A program made the translations under genes and the position numbers. A stretch of DNA of 64,000 bases from Lentisphaerae bacterium ADurb.Bin082 (GTDB taxonomy: Bacteria; Verrucomicrobiota; Lentisphaeria; Oligosphaerales; Oligosphaeraceae): assembly GCA_002070945.1 (NCBI GenBank), contig MWEG01000034.1, positions 62,001 to 126,000 on the forward strand, given 5' to 3'. Under the pieces are notes generated by a model. That model worked only from the letters and a program-made list of their open reading frames with translations. It did not search any database and had not been told where the DNA came from. Positions 36,036 through 44,317 of this stretch are shown here, in pieces (position 1 is the stretch's first letter; every line of letters starts with the position of its first letter).

Positions 36036-37169
36036 TCAAGGCTTGGCGCGATGCTGTCGCGGCGCCCAAGTCATTTTGGGGTTCTTGGATGCGGCGGCGA
36101 GCAGGTCGTGCAAGCGTTGGCGGGCTGCATCGAGGCCGTCGTCTAGTCCGGTCTGGAGCAGAAAGGAGGCCCACGGGCGGCTCGGCGTCCACAAGCGTCG
36201 GAAATTCAGGAAGCTTGCGGTTGACTGCTCATCATTGCTGTACCAGACCCAGAACAGAGTTTGCTGCATGTTTTGGGCGGCGACGATTTCATTGACAACG
36301 AGGTTGTTGGAGTTGATGCTGACGTGTTGGCTCTTTTCGTCCAGGACGTCCCAGCCGCCGGTTCGCAAGCAGTGGCTGGTTGGGTGGATTTGATGGACAT
36401 CGTCGCCGCAATGGACGGCGAGGACGTGGATGATGGAGACGTCGTCGGTGAAGAAGTATTTTTCGATATCGTTGTCTCCATAGAATCGGCGGTCTGCCTC
36501 GGTGGCTGGCAGTTCGCTTCCGAGGTAGTTGTCAAGGCTCGCACGGGAGATGTCCGGGATGAAGGGCGGGGAGGTGGCATGCATTCCGGACAGTTCGTGG
36601 ACGGCGACGGCGAGGAGGACGGCGCCGACGATGCCGCTGAAGCAGAACAGTTCGCGGGAGGGTGTTGTTTCCCAGAGGAGGTTGGCGGCCAGCCAGGTGC
36701 CGGCGACGACGGCGATAGCGGCCATGATGACGATTCCGTCGAGGCACAGAGGGCCGGAGAAATATCCCAGCCAGTAGCGCAGGCTGGTTGTCATCAGCAT
36801 GAGGATGGCGAAGGCTGGCGCAATGCAATAGGCGCTGCGCCAGCCAAGGGCGAGCCAGAGGGCAGCCCAGGCAAAGGTGATGGCGCCGACGATGGTGACG
36901 GCGTGGATGTCTTTGGCCATGCCAGCTAAGATGACGGCTAATGCTGGCAGCAGAGCCAGCAAGGCGCTTAGATCCCACCCGGCTGCGCGTGCCAAGACCT
37001 TAGGCGTGGCGACAGCTGCGGCGAGCAGGAAAAGGATGCCGAAGGCCAAGCCAGGGCGGTCCAAGGGCGAGTTCAGGTATGCTTGGACTATGTACGGCAT
37101 TTTGACGGCCAGGGGAATGAATCCCAAGGCTGCGGCGAGGCAAAGTCGAAGGTGACGTCTGGCCATCAT
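36036..37169 (-). CDS. Exosortase-associated EpsI-type membrane protein
   Basis: A 377-residue protein. The N-terminal two-thirds hold about eight membrane helices (for example LCLAAALGFIPLAVKMPYIV and IVIMAAIAVVAGTWLAANLLW). The C-terminal domain (about residues 215-360) is of the EpsI type, with the HPTSHCLRTGGWDV segment that corresponds to the conserved HxPExCLPGxGW motif. EpsI domains accompany exosortases and are thought to take part in surface-protein sorting or exopolysaccharide export. The ATG at 37169 overlaps the exosortase TGA (ATGA). The open frame continues to 37532, but that extension is a shadow of the exosortase gene. Confidence 0.85.
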   Translation of the reverse strand: MMARRHLRLCLAAALGFIPLAVKMPYIVQAYLNSPLDRPGLAFGILFLLAAAVATPKVLARAAGWDLSALLALLPALAVILAGMAKDIHAVTIVGAITFAWAALWLALGWRSAYCIAPAFAILMLMTTSLRYWLGYFSGPLCLDGIVIMAAIAVVAGTWLAANLLWETTPSRELFCFSGIVGAVLLAVAVHELSGMHATSPPFIPDISRASLDNYLGSELPATEADRRFYGDNDIEKYFFTDDVSIIHVLAVHCGDDVHQIHPTSHCLRTGGWDVLDEKSQHVSINSNNLVVNEIVAAQNMQQTLFWVWYSNDEQSTASFLNFRRLWTPSRPWASFLLQTGLDDGLDAARQRLHDLLAAASKNPKMTWAPRQHRAKP

Positions 37170-38086
37170 GGATCGCGCCTTTTTACGTCGGTGTGGTCTT
37201 GGCTCTGCGATTCGGGAGGCTGGTTGGCGGGTGCGTTGTGCGGCGGCGCAGGCGTCTCTTCCGGGAGGACAAAGCCGACTCCCCAGAGGATGAGGACGGT
37301 GACTACGACCATGGCATAGCCGAACCAAGTATGGTATGGCTCGGCAAAGGCAGACCAGCCGATGCGCAGATAAAGGAGGCAGCTGGCCAGCAGGCGGAGG
37401 CTGTTGGCGATGATGACGGCCGGCAGGAGAAACAGGTAGTGGACGGTTTGCCTGAGCTGGGAACGATGGCAGCGGCGGACGAGGATATACCCGAGGAGGA
37501 GCATGACGGCGAGTTGGTTGATGCCGCTGCATGCGTCAGTGATGGCGATTTCTGACGTCCCGATCCGGATGCTGGTCAGGTGGTGGTCGATGTCAATGCC
37601 GCAGAGGCTGAGGCCAAAGACGGTGATGACGGTGGAGACGAGTCGCAGCGGGTAGCTGAGGGCGAGCAGCAGGTATTCCTGGCTGGGGAGGATGAGCAGG
37701 GAGAGGCAGAGGGGGAGGAAGACTTTGGCGGTATTTTTGATTCCTTCCAGCCAGGTTGCGACCGCAAGGGCCAGGAGGAGGACTGCCAGGTGATGGAGGC
37801 CAGGGGTGGCGAAGCGGTTTTTAAGCAGGATGACGATGATGGCAGCGGTTACCAGCGCCCAGGATGCCAGGCGGGCGGCGATATGCGGCGTTGCTGGCCT
37901 GGGTTGCAGGCCGGGTGCCGCGTTCCAGGCCAGGAGGGCGGCCAGCGCAGCCAAGACAAGGGCGTTGTCGAGGGCAGGCGGCGACGCCCAGACGGCCTGG
38001 ATCAGGCCGGCAGCCAGGGCGATGAGGAGAAGTATGGCCAGGGGGAGATGCTGTCGCCAAGTCGTCACTATTGGGGACGCGGGCAT
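37166..38086 (-). CDS. Exosortase (transpeptidase of the EpsH/XrtA type)
   Basis: A 306-residue polytopic membrane protein with the complete exosortase catalytic set: Cys186 in DACSGINQL, Arg231 in ANSLRLLAS and His252 in PYHTWFGY. About eight membrane helices are visible, starting with LAILLLIALAAGLIQAVW. Exosortases are proposed to process C-terminal PEP-CTERM-type tails and attach or release envelope proteins. I chose the ATG at 38086 (GGAG upstream) over the in-frame start at 38179. It is coupled to the EpsI-type gene. I found no protein in the window with a PEP-CTERM-like tail, so its substrates must be elsewhere. Confidence 0.93.
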   Translation of the reverse strand: MPASPIVTTWRQHLPLAILLLIALAAGLIQAVWASPPALDNALVLAALAALLAWNAAPGLQPRPATPHIAARLASWALVTAAIIVILLKNRFATPGLHHLAVLLLALAVATWLEGIKNTAKVFLPLCLSLLILPSQEYLLLALSYPLRLVSTVITVFGLSLCGIDIDHHLTSIRIGTSEIAITDACSGINQLAVMLLLGYILVRRCHRSQLRQTVHYLFLLPAVIIANSLRLLASCLLYLRIGWSAFAEPYHTWFGYAMVVVTVLILWGVGFVLPEETPAPPHNAPANQPPESQSQDHTDVKRRDP

Positions 38087-38565
38087 GGTTGGTTGCTCCA
38101 GTTCGTGTCTGAAGGGGGCGTTTGTGATAAAAATACTGCGGGAACATAGATTGGGCAAATTCACCCTGCGCAAAATCATGCGGAGGCTCGTAATCGGCCA
38201 ACGATTGATACGAGGGGCGAGCGGCGAGAATCCACCTGAACTACATACGGCAAGCTAAAGCTGAACCATGCGATGCCGCTGCCGTCGTCCACCACGTTCA
38301 CCATGTCCAGACCGTCTACAGCAGCGGAGCGGCAGAAGCACTGAAAACATGCTGTTGGGATGGCCGTTGTCAATGGCTGACTGCTTATTCCTCCAGAAAG
38401 ATATTTTTGCGTTAAGGGGTGGCGTTTTGGCTGTGAAGGCGTTATAGTTGCAATGCGGTTTTCCGTGAGTGGCAAAGGGTCATCGGGTCAAAGGTGTTGT
38501 TCCTGGCGGCATTTCCGGCCAGGCCTGGCAATTAGGTGAGGCAGCGCAGAAAAAAGGCAGTGGTC
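38087..38565. other. Spacer between exosortase and sialidase genes
   Basis: Gene-free, 479 bases. It contains one hairpin-family repeat unit (CTACATACGGCAAGCTAAAGCTGAAC near 38239-38264), a GTCGTCCACCACGTTCACCATGTCC stretch of GTGGAC-like words, and a region before 38566 where both promoters must lie. No specific promoter could be assigned. Confidence 0.45.
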
Positions 38566-39648
38566 ATGGAAACAGTATTGGAGTTGTTGTCTGGACCGGG
38601 CAATCCGCGGAATTCGGAAGGGTCGTTCGTCGCCTTGAAGGACGGACGGATTCTGTATGTCTATACGCATTACAACGGCGCTTCCTGGCACGATCACGCC
38701 AGCGCTGACCTGGCCAGCCGAGAGAGTCGTGATGGCGGCCGTACCTGGAGCGACTCGGATCGCATGGTGGTGAAAAATGAAGGCAGCGCGAACATTATGA
38801 GCGTGTCGCTGTTGCGGCTGCAAGACGGACGCATCGCGCTGCTGTATTTGCGCAAGGACGCACAGCCGGACGGCAGCATCACGTGTCTGCCTTGGCTGCG
38901 CATTTCCGTGGACGAAGCCGAGACCTGGAGCGAGCCGCAGAAGGTCGTGCATTTCCCGGGGTATGGCGTCGTCAACAACGACCGCTTGATACAGTTGTCG
39001 AGTGGTCGGTTGCTGGTTCCGATTGGTTTTCACCGCTACGCCTCTTATCGCAAGGAGAACGAGATTGCGGTCACGATTGACGGCCGCAGCATAGCCTGCT
39101 TCCAGTATTCTGACGACAGCGGCGCGACCTGGCAGGAAGCGACGCAATGGATTTATCCGCCGTCTGCCCAGAGCCGTACCGGCCTGCAAGAACCTGGCGT
39201 AGTCGAATTGCGCGATGGCCGGTTGCTGGCGTGGGCTCGGACGGACCAAGGCTGCCAGTACAAGGCATTTTCAAGTGACCAGGGCATGACTTGGAGCGCT
39301 GCGGTTCCGGCGCCGGAGTTTCTCAGTCCGACGGCACCGTTGTCGATGCGGCGTTGTCCGAGCGATGGTCGGTTGCTGGCGGTGTGGTGCGACCATTCGC
39401 CATATTGGAAGTTTGTCCGCGACCCCAAGCTCAGCTGGGGTCGGACGCCGCTGGCGATGGCCTGGAGTGACGACGATGGCCAGACCTGGCGCGACCATCG
39501 GCTGCTGGAGACCGATCCTACGGCCGGATTCTGCTACATAGCGATTCATTTCACAGACGATGCTGTCCTGCTGGCCTACTGCTGTGGGGGCAAGGCACGG
39601 GGAACTGGCGTCTTGCAGGATTCACGATTGGTACGGATTCCGCTTTGA
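38566..39648 (+). CDS. Sialidase / neuraminidase-like BNR-repeat protein
   Basis: A 360-residue six-bladed propeller of the sialidase superfamily. Four Asp boxes are visible: SRDGGRTW, SDDSGATW, SSDQGMTW and SDDDGQTW, with a degenerate fifth, SVDEAETW. A RIP/FRIP-like segment near the start is not obvious, although the catalytic Arg triad could use RNSEGS and later Arg residues. There is no signal peptide, so the enzyme should act in the cytoplasm on imported sugars, or it is a sialidase-like protein with another substrate. The ATG at 38566 has a weak AAAGGCAG site; a GTG at 38536 is possible. Confidence 0.85.
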   Translation: METVLELLSGPGNPRNSEGSFVALKDGRILYVYTHYNGASWHDHASADLASRESRDGGRTWSDSDRMVVKNEGSANIMSVSLLRLQDGRIALLYLRKDAQPDGSITCLPWLRISVDEAETWSEPQKVVHFPGYGVVNNDRLIQLSSGRLLVPIGFHRYASYRKENEIAVTIDGRSIACFQYSDDSGATWQEATQWIYPPSAQSRTGLQEPGVVELRDGRLLAWARTDQGCQYKAFSSDQGMTWSAAVPAPEFLSPTAPLSMRRCPSDGRLLAVWCDHSPYWKFVRDPKLSWGRTPLAMAWSDDDGQTWRDHRLLETDPTAGFCYIAIHFTDDAVLLAYCCGGKARGTGVLQDSRLVRIPL

Positions 39649-39698
39649 GGCCGGGCGGTCATGGCTGGCTTAGGGTCGGCGGGAGATGAAGTACAGGC

Positions 39699-40796
39699 AT
39701 GGATAAGAAACTGGTCATTATATGGTGCGGCGCTGCTGTCGTGGCAGCGGCGTTGTCCTGGTGGCTGCTGCGCCCGGCTCGGGATGACGCTGCCGTTTCA
39801 TTGGCGTCGTCGGTGCGGGTGCTGCTGGAGCAGGAAGGCGGGGGCGGACTGGGGATGCCGCAGCTGTCAGAGACGGCTGGATTCGTTGTTGTTGGCGATG
39901 CGCAGGGGCGGGTGTCGTTCTGGGAGTTGGGGGATGGGGTGGAGCAGCCAAAGAAGAGCGACGTTACGCTCGGAACTGCGCCGATTGCGGCTGCGCCGAC
40001 GCTGGCCAGGGATGACCTCTGGCTGGTCGGTGACGAAGGCGGCGTCATGCATTGCTTCATGCGTTCCGGTCAAAGCCGCTGGCAGTTTAAGACCAGGGAT
40101 CAGATTCAGGGCGAGGCGCTGGTTTACGGCGACCTGGTCATTTTTGGGTCTTACGACCAGTCGCTTTATGCCGTCGGATTAGAGGACGGACAAGAGCGCT
40201 GGCGGCGGGAAACTGGCGGCTACATCAATGGCCGACCCGTGCTGGAAACGGAAAATGGCTGGCTCATCATCGGCAACTGCGAAGGAAAATTAGTGAAATT
40301 TTCGGCTGCTGACGGCAGTGAATTGGCCAGCCTTGACCTCGGGTCGCCGATTCCAGAGACGCCGGTTCTCGACCGCGGGCTTTGTCTTGCCTTGACGCAT
40401 TCCGGCGAGCTAGTCGCGGTCGACATAGCGTCATTTACGGTATCCTGGCGGGCGCAAAGCGAGGATAACTACGTCAGTTCGCCGGCAATCGTCGGTTCAG
40501 CCGTGGTCTTGACGACGTCGTCTGGCTTGGTTCATGTCTATTGGCCGGAAAGCGGCAAATGGCAGCATGACGTGACCGATGGCATGGCGGTCACGCCAGT
40601 GGCAGGAGCCAGCGAGTCAGTGGCGTATGGCGTCACCACGGATGGCCAACTGCTGCGGTTTGTCATTGCCGACGAGGTGACGACGACTGTCTTGCACCAT
40701 TTTCAGCGTGACTGCGACCAGGGCGTGGTGGTCGGCGAGCGGCATGTGGTGTTCGCTGCCCTGGATGGGACTTTGATTGTGGTGGAGGTGCAGTGA
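39699..40796 (+). CDS. Membrane-anchored PQQ-like beta-propeller protein
   Basis: A 365-residue protein with an N-terminal anchor (LVIIWCGAAVVAAALSWWLL) and a propeller with blades such as VGDAQGRVSFWEL, VGDEGGVMHCFMRSGQSRWQF, FGSYDQSLYAVGLEDGQERWRRETGG and GNCEGKLVKFSAADGSELASLDLG. It resembles BamB-type scaffold proteins, but the usual lipobox is absent. The stop overlaps the ATG of the ABC ATPase gene by one base, so the pair is translationally coupled. This suggests an envelope ABC system in which the propeller is the periplasmic partner. The cognate permease is not adjacent; the large FtsX permease at 11362, next to another propeller gene, is a candidate. Confidence 0.85.
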   Translation: MDKKLVIIWCGAAVVAAALSWWLLRPARDDAAVSLASSVRVLLEQEGGGGLGMPQLSETAGFVVVGDAQGRVSFWELGDGVEQPKKSDVTLGTAPIAAAPTLARDDLWLVGDEGGVMHCFMRSGQSRWQFKTRDQIQGEALVYGDLVIFGSYDQSLYAVGLEDGQERWRRETGGYINGRPVLETENGWLIIGNCEGKLVKFSAADGSELASLDLGSPIPETPVLDRGLCLALTHSGELVAVDIASFTVSWRAQSEDNYVSSPAIVGSAVVLTTSSGLVHVYWPESGKWQHDVTDGMAVTPVAGASESVAYGVTTDGQLLRFVIADEVTTTVLHHFQRDCDQGVVVGERHVVFAALDGTLIVVEVQ

Positions 40797-41437
40797 TGGG
40801 GCTGAGGGTGCGAGAACTGCACAAGGTGTTTTCGCACGGCGACGGCGACGTGGCGCTGTTTGGCGGGCTGTCGTTTGAGCTGGCGCCGGGTGGCAGCCTG
40901 GCTTTGACTGGGCCGTCTGGCAGCGGCAAGACGACCTTGCTGCGACTGCTGGCCGCCCTGGAGACGCCGACCGCTGGGGAAATCTGGGTCAATGACGTGC
41001 GGGTCGACCGGCTGAGCGGCGAGGCCGCCCGCGACTTCCGTTTGCGGAACATCGGCTTCGTGTACCAGGAACACCGCCTGCTGCCGCAAATGACGGCCCT
41101 GGAGAATGTGGCCTTGCCAGGAATAGCGGCTGGCGAGGAATGTACAGAGCGTTCGCAGCACTTGCTGGAGATAGTCGGTTTGGCAGGCAAGGCCAATCAT
41201 TTCCCAGAGCAGCTTTCCGGCGGCGAACGGCAGCGGGTGGCAGTTGCGCGAGCGCTGGTGATGTGCCCAGCGCTGGTGTTGGCGGACGAGCCGACCGGGC
41301 AGCTGGACGCCGCCAGGGCGACCGTTCTACTGGAACTGCTGCAAAAGCTCAACCAGGAGCAGCGCGTCAGCATCGTTATGGCGACGCACAGCCAGCGAGC
41401 CCGCAGCTATATGCGCGAGCAAATCAATCTGGGATGA
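40796..41437 (+). CDS. ABC transporter ATPase, LolD/MacB type
   Basis: A 213-residue ABC ATPase. It has Walker A GPSGSGKT (residues 39-46), a Q-loop in GFVYQEHRLLPQMTALENV, the signature LSGGERQR, Walker B LVLADEPTGQLD and an H-loop in MATHSQR. The LLPQMTALENV pattern is that of the LolD/FtsE/MacB group, which drive mechanotransmission permeases of the FtsX type. The ATG at 40796 overlaps the propeller gene's stop codon. No permease gene follows; a GH16 gene starts 34 bases later. Confidence 0.93.
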   Translation: MGLRVRELHKVFSHGDGDVALFGGLSFELAPGGSLALTGPSGSGKTTLLRLLAALETPTAGEIWVNDVRVDRLSGEAARDFRLRNIGFVYQEHRLLPQMTALENVALPGIAAGEECTERSQHLLEIVGLAGKANHFPEQLSGGERQRVAVARALVMCPALVLADEPTGQLDAARATVLLELLQKLNQEQRVSIVMATHSQRARSYMREQINLG

Positions 41438-41470
41438 CGACCGCACAACAAGGCAAAGAAGGAGAAAGTC

Positions 41471-42286
41471 ATGGGCAAGCACGTGGACAGCCTGCTTCCG
41501 GCAGGCAAGAGTTGGAAGCTGGTCTGGCATGATGAATTCGATGGCGACACCCTGGATCGGACGAAATGGGACTTTCGCTTGCATCTTCTACAGCAGAGGC
41601 ATGAGACGTTCACCGACGAAGGAGCGGAATTGGACGGCCAGGGCAACCTGCGTTTGACCTTGCTGAAAAAAGGCGACCACTATTATTCCCCGCATTTGCA
41701 GACTGGCAGCAATTACTTAGACCGGCCAGGCAAGGGCTTCTGCTTTGAAAAGGGCAAGTTCAACTGGCCAATCGCGAAGTTTGTGCAACCGAAATTCATG
41801 CATAAATTCGGCTATTACGAGTGTCGCTGCAAATTGCCGACGCAGCCGGGGTGGTGGGCGGCTTTTTGGCTGCAATCGCCATGCATTGGGTCGACGCCGG
41901 ATGCCGAGGTGTCTGGCGTGGAAGTGGATATTATGGAGAATTTCACGCGGGACGGGATCATCTCGCACAACAATCACTGGGGCGGCTATTCCGAGGATCA
42001 CCAGTACTGCGGCTCTGGGCCGCGCCAACTCCAAGCGACGCCAGATGATTTCCATGTCTTCGGCTTGGAGTGGAACAAGGACGAGTACGTCTATTATGTC
42101 GATGGCAAAGAGTCGTGGCGCGTGACTAGGCCCTATCCGATCTCCCAGCGCGAGCAGTTTATTCTGATTTCAACGGAATGCATGGGCTACCGCAAGGGCG
42201 ACCAGCCATCGCCGCTCCTGGAAAAAGCCCTGCTGCCTGACTATTTCGTCGTCGACTACGTCCGCGTGTTCGACCAGGTGGAGTAG
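41471..42286 (+). CDS. GH16 family glycoside hydrolase
   Basis: A 271-residue GH16 enzyme (beta-glucanase/laminarinase/agarase fold). The catalytic motif ExDxxE is at residues 151-156 in VEVDIMENF. The start KLVWHDEFDGDTLDRTKWDF and the end VVDYVRVFDQ are typical family boundaries. The family hydrolyses beta-1,3- and beta-1,4-linked glucans or galactans; the substrate is not evident. No signal peptide is present, so it may act on imported oligosaccharides. The gene is 34 bases downstream of the ABC ATPase gene, with GGAG before the ATG, and may share its transcript. Confidence 0.93.
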   Translation: MGKHVDSLLPAGKSWKLVWHDEFDGDTLDRTKWDFRLHLLQQRHETFTDEGAELDGQGNLRLTLLKKGDHYYSPHLQTGSNYLDRPGKGFCFEKGKFNWPIAKFVQPKFMHKFGYYECRCKLPTQPGWWAAFWLQSPCIGSTPDAEVSGVEVDIMENFTRDGIISHNNHWGGYSEDHQYCGSGPRQLQATPDDFHVFGLEWNKDEYVYYVDGKESWRVTRPYPISQREQFILISTECMGYRKGDQPSPLLEKALLPDYFVVDYVRVFDQVE

Positions 42287-42287
42287 G

Positions 42288-42450
42288 GGCGAGAAACTGC
42301 TGCTTTATCCGCAGATTACGCTGATGACGCAGATTTTTTTGGAGGGTGTTGTACGGGGAAAACAGCCGTGCAGCGGCAGAGGCGCCAAAGGGGCGAAACA
42401 TCCTGCAAGCTGAAGCTTGAACTACGTACGGCAAACTGAAGCTGAACTAC
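42288..42450. repeat. Inverted 70-bp ATCTGCG element and hairpin-family units
   Basis: 42288-42357 is the reverse complement of 8730-8800 with few changes (TTTATCCGCAGATTACGCTGATGACGCAGATTTTTTT core). At 42405-42450 there are two hairpin-family units, CTGCAAGCTGAAGCTTGAACTACGTACGG and GGCAAACTGAAGCTGAACTAC. They fill the spacer between the convergent genes. Confidence 0.75.
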
Positions 42451-42483
42451 ATACGGCTGCCACTGTTCACAATTCGCCGTGAA

Positions 42484-44046
42484 TCACCAGGGTTTGACGC
42501 CGGGTATGCGAGGTGGAATGGCGTGCTGGCGCGTCTGCAAGTCGCGCCAGGAGCCGCTGTTGAGGCGTGATGGCGAGACGGCGTCCGCAGCTGGGGACGC
42601 CACCTCGGCTGGCTGAAGGCCGGTGACGGCGCTGGCTGGCGTTGGTTGGGTCGGAGGCGGCGCTAAAGCCGAAGGGGCAGTCTGGGGCATCGGCTTGGGT
42701 TTTGTCGGGGGGGGTGTCTCGGCCGGCGAGCTTGATGCGACCGTGGTTGTGGCGGCGATTTGCTGGTCTTTGGGCAGGCTTTCCAGGCGTTGTCGGGCGG
42801 CGATGAGGTTAGTGATGGCAGGCTGGTAGCCTGGAGACAAGCAAAGGGCTTCGCGGCAGAGCGCAGCTGCGTCAGCGGCTTGTTGTCGAGCCTGGAGCGG
42901 GTCAATCTGTTCTGACGGTTCGCTGCAAAGCAGGGCGGCCCAATTGGCCAGGAGGCGGGCGCGTTCCGAGGGCGGCAGGTCAGGTTGCTGAAGCTGGTTG
43001 CGGATGGCGTCGATGTCGTCGGGTGGCGGCGCAGCAGTTTGGGCGGTTGCGATGATCGCCAAGGACAGAAGAACGACAGCTGCGCGGAGGTGGGACGATG
43101 CTTTTCTGCGGCTTTGGTTGAGCAGGCCGCGTTTCAGAAATACCCAGGCGGTGAGCAGGAGCATGGCGATGAGCAGCGTCGCCTTGACCTGGTGCTGGAG
43201 CATGATGGCGTCGGGGCCGCTGGTCGCGAGCAGGCGGGGCAGCTGGCGACGGCAGGCGGGCGGCGAGGCGTCTTCAGCCAGGCGCCACGGCGAGGCGGAA
43301 AGTTTGGCCAGCCGGGCCAGGTCGCGATCAGTGGCCGTGCTCAAAGCGGCAGCGCCCGTGTCGGGGTCTATGACCCAGCCATGGTCAGCCGGCATCAGCT
43401 TGGCAGCGCCGGGAATGCCCGTGAGGACGATGAGGAGCGGACTCTGCCGGTCAGCCCAGAGCATGTTTTCGCGGGCGGTGTCAGCCGTGTTGATTTCGCC
43501 GTCGGAAAGAAGGATGAGAATGGGCTTGACGTTGATGGCTTTGGCCGTGTCCTCGGCTAAACGCAGGGCTGCGGAGGGGGCGCTGCCGGCGACGAAGCCA
43601 GTCGCGGGTGCGACAGAGGCCAGGGCGCGGCGAAAATTGTCGTGGTCAAGACTGGGCGGGAAGTCAAGCATGGCGTTGCCAGCGAATGTCACCAGGCCGA
43701 CGGGGAACTCGGGCAGTTCGGCGAGCATGGCGGCAATGGCGCTCTTGGCCTCATCGAGGCGACTTGTTGAATGGCTTTCAGCGAGCATGCTGGCCGAGCT
43801 GTCCAGGAGAAAGAAGACGGCGGTTTCCGATTCGGGCGAAGGTGTCGCAGACTGGCTGAACCAGGCAGACAGGAGAATGGCGGCAGCTGCGGCGATGATG
43901 CAGATGGTCGCCAAGAGGTCGGAGGTCGCCTGGATGCGGCTGTCAGGCTGAGACGGCAAATAACGATGCAGAAGGATACGGCGACGATAACCGGACGCCG
44001 CTAACACCGCTAACACCGCAAAGATGGCTAAAAAAAGAATTTTCAC
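42484..44046 (-). CDS. VWA-domain membrane protein with C-terminal proline-rich tail (Bat-like)
   Basis: A 520-residue protein. Two N-terminal membrane helices (about residues 3-18 and 43-62) frame a VWA domain with the MIDAS motif DSSAS (82-86). Further MIDAS residues lie near FAGNAM and LSDGEI. A membrane helix near 285-305 and another near 320-338 precede a TPR-like region and a Pro/Ala-rich tail. This is the layout of BatA/BatB proteins fused to a BatC-like TPR part. The start is GTG at 44046, since no ATG is near and AGGTG lies upstream. The partner DUF58 gene is not adjacent but occurs at 60352; no MoxR gene is in the window. Confidence 0.85.
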   Translation of the reverse strand: MKILFLAIFAVLAVLAASGYRRRILLHRYLPSQPDSRIQATSDLLATICIIAAAAAILLSAWFSQSATPSPESETAVFFLLDSSASMLAESHSTSRLDEAKSAIAAMLAELPEFPVGLVTFAGNAMLDFPPSLDHDNFRRALASVAPATGFVAGSAPSAALRLAEDTAKAINVKPILILLSDGEINTADTARENMLWADRQSPLLIVLTGIPGAAKLMPADHGWVIDPDTGAAALSTATDRDLARLAKLSASPWRLAEDASPPACRRQLPRLLATSGPDAIMLQHQVKATLLIAMLLLTAWVFLKRGLLNQSRRKASSHLRAAVVLLSLAIIATAQTAAPPPDDIDAIRNQLQQPDLPPSERARLLANWAALLCSEPSEQIDPLQARQQAADAAALCREALCLSPGYQPAITNLIAARQRLESLPKDQQIAATTTVASSSPAETPPPTKPKPMPQTAPSALAPPPTQPTPASAVTGLQPAEVASPAADAVSPSRLNSGSWRDLQTRQHAIPPRIPGVKPW

Positions 44047-44150
44047 GGCAAAAACACCTATGAGTCCGCCTTCTGCAATTGGCGTTGGCTATTGATAATA
44101 TACATTAATGTGATGCTTTCGCATGGTTCAGCAGGGGTGGTGGTGGGCTT

Positions 44151-44262
44151 TTAGTGGACAGTGGACGAATGCTGAATGCTGAATGCTGAATGCTGAATGT
44201 TAAATGCTGAGTGGTAAGGCGCATTTGTCATTCATAATTCATAATTCATAATTCATAATTCG
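44151..44262. repeat. Composite heptamer repeat, inverted copy
   Basis: TTAGTGGACAGTGGACG (44151-44167) leads into four GAATGCT words, a link GGCGCATTTGTCATT and four CATAATT words. As a whole it is the reverse complement of the core at 28384-28482, including the AAATGCGCC link. Confidence 0.85.
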
Positions 44263-44317
44263 TTAGTAGGGTGATTCATCTTTTTTGCTTGCATAGTTTG
44301 CATGAACAGGAGAGGCA

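Noticed and set aside
37170..37532. N-terminal extension of the EpsI-type protein
   Set aside because: This part is a Pro/Arg-rich shadow frame of the exosortase gene; the real start overlaps the exosortase stop codon.
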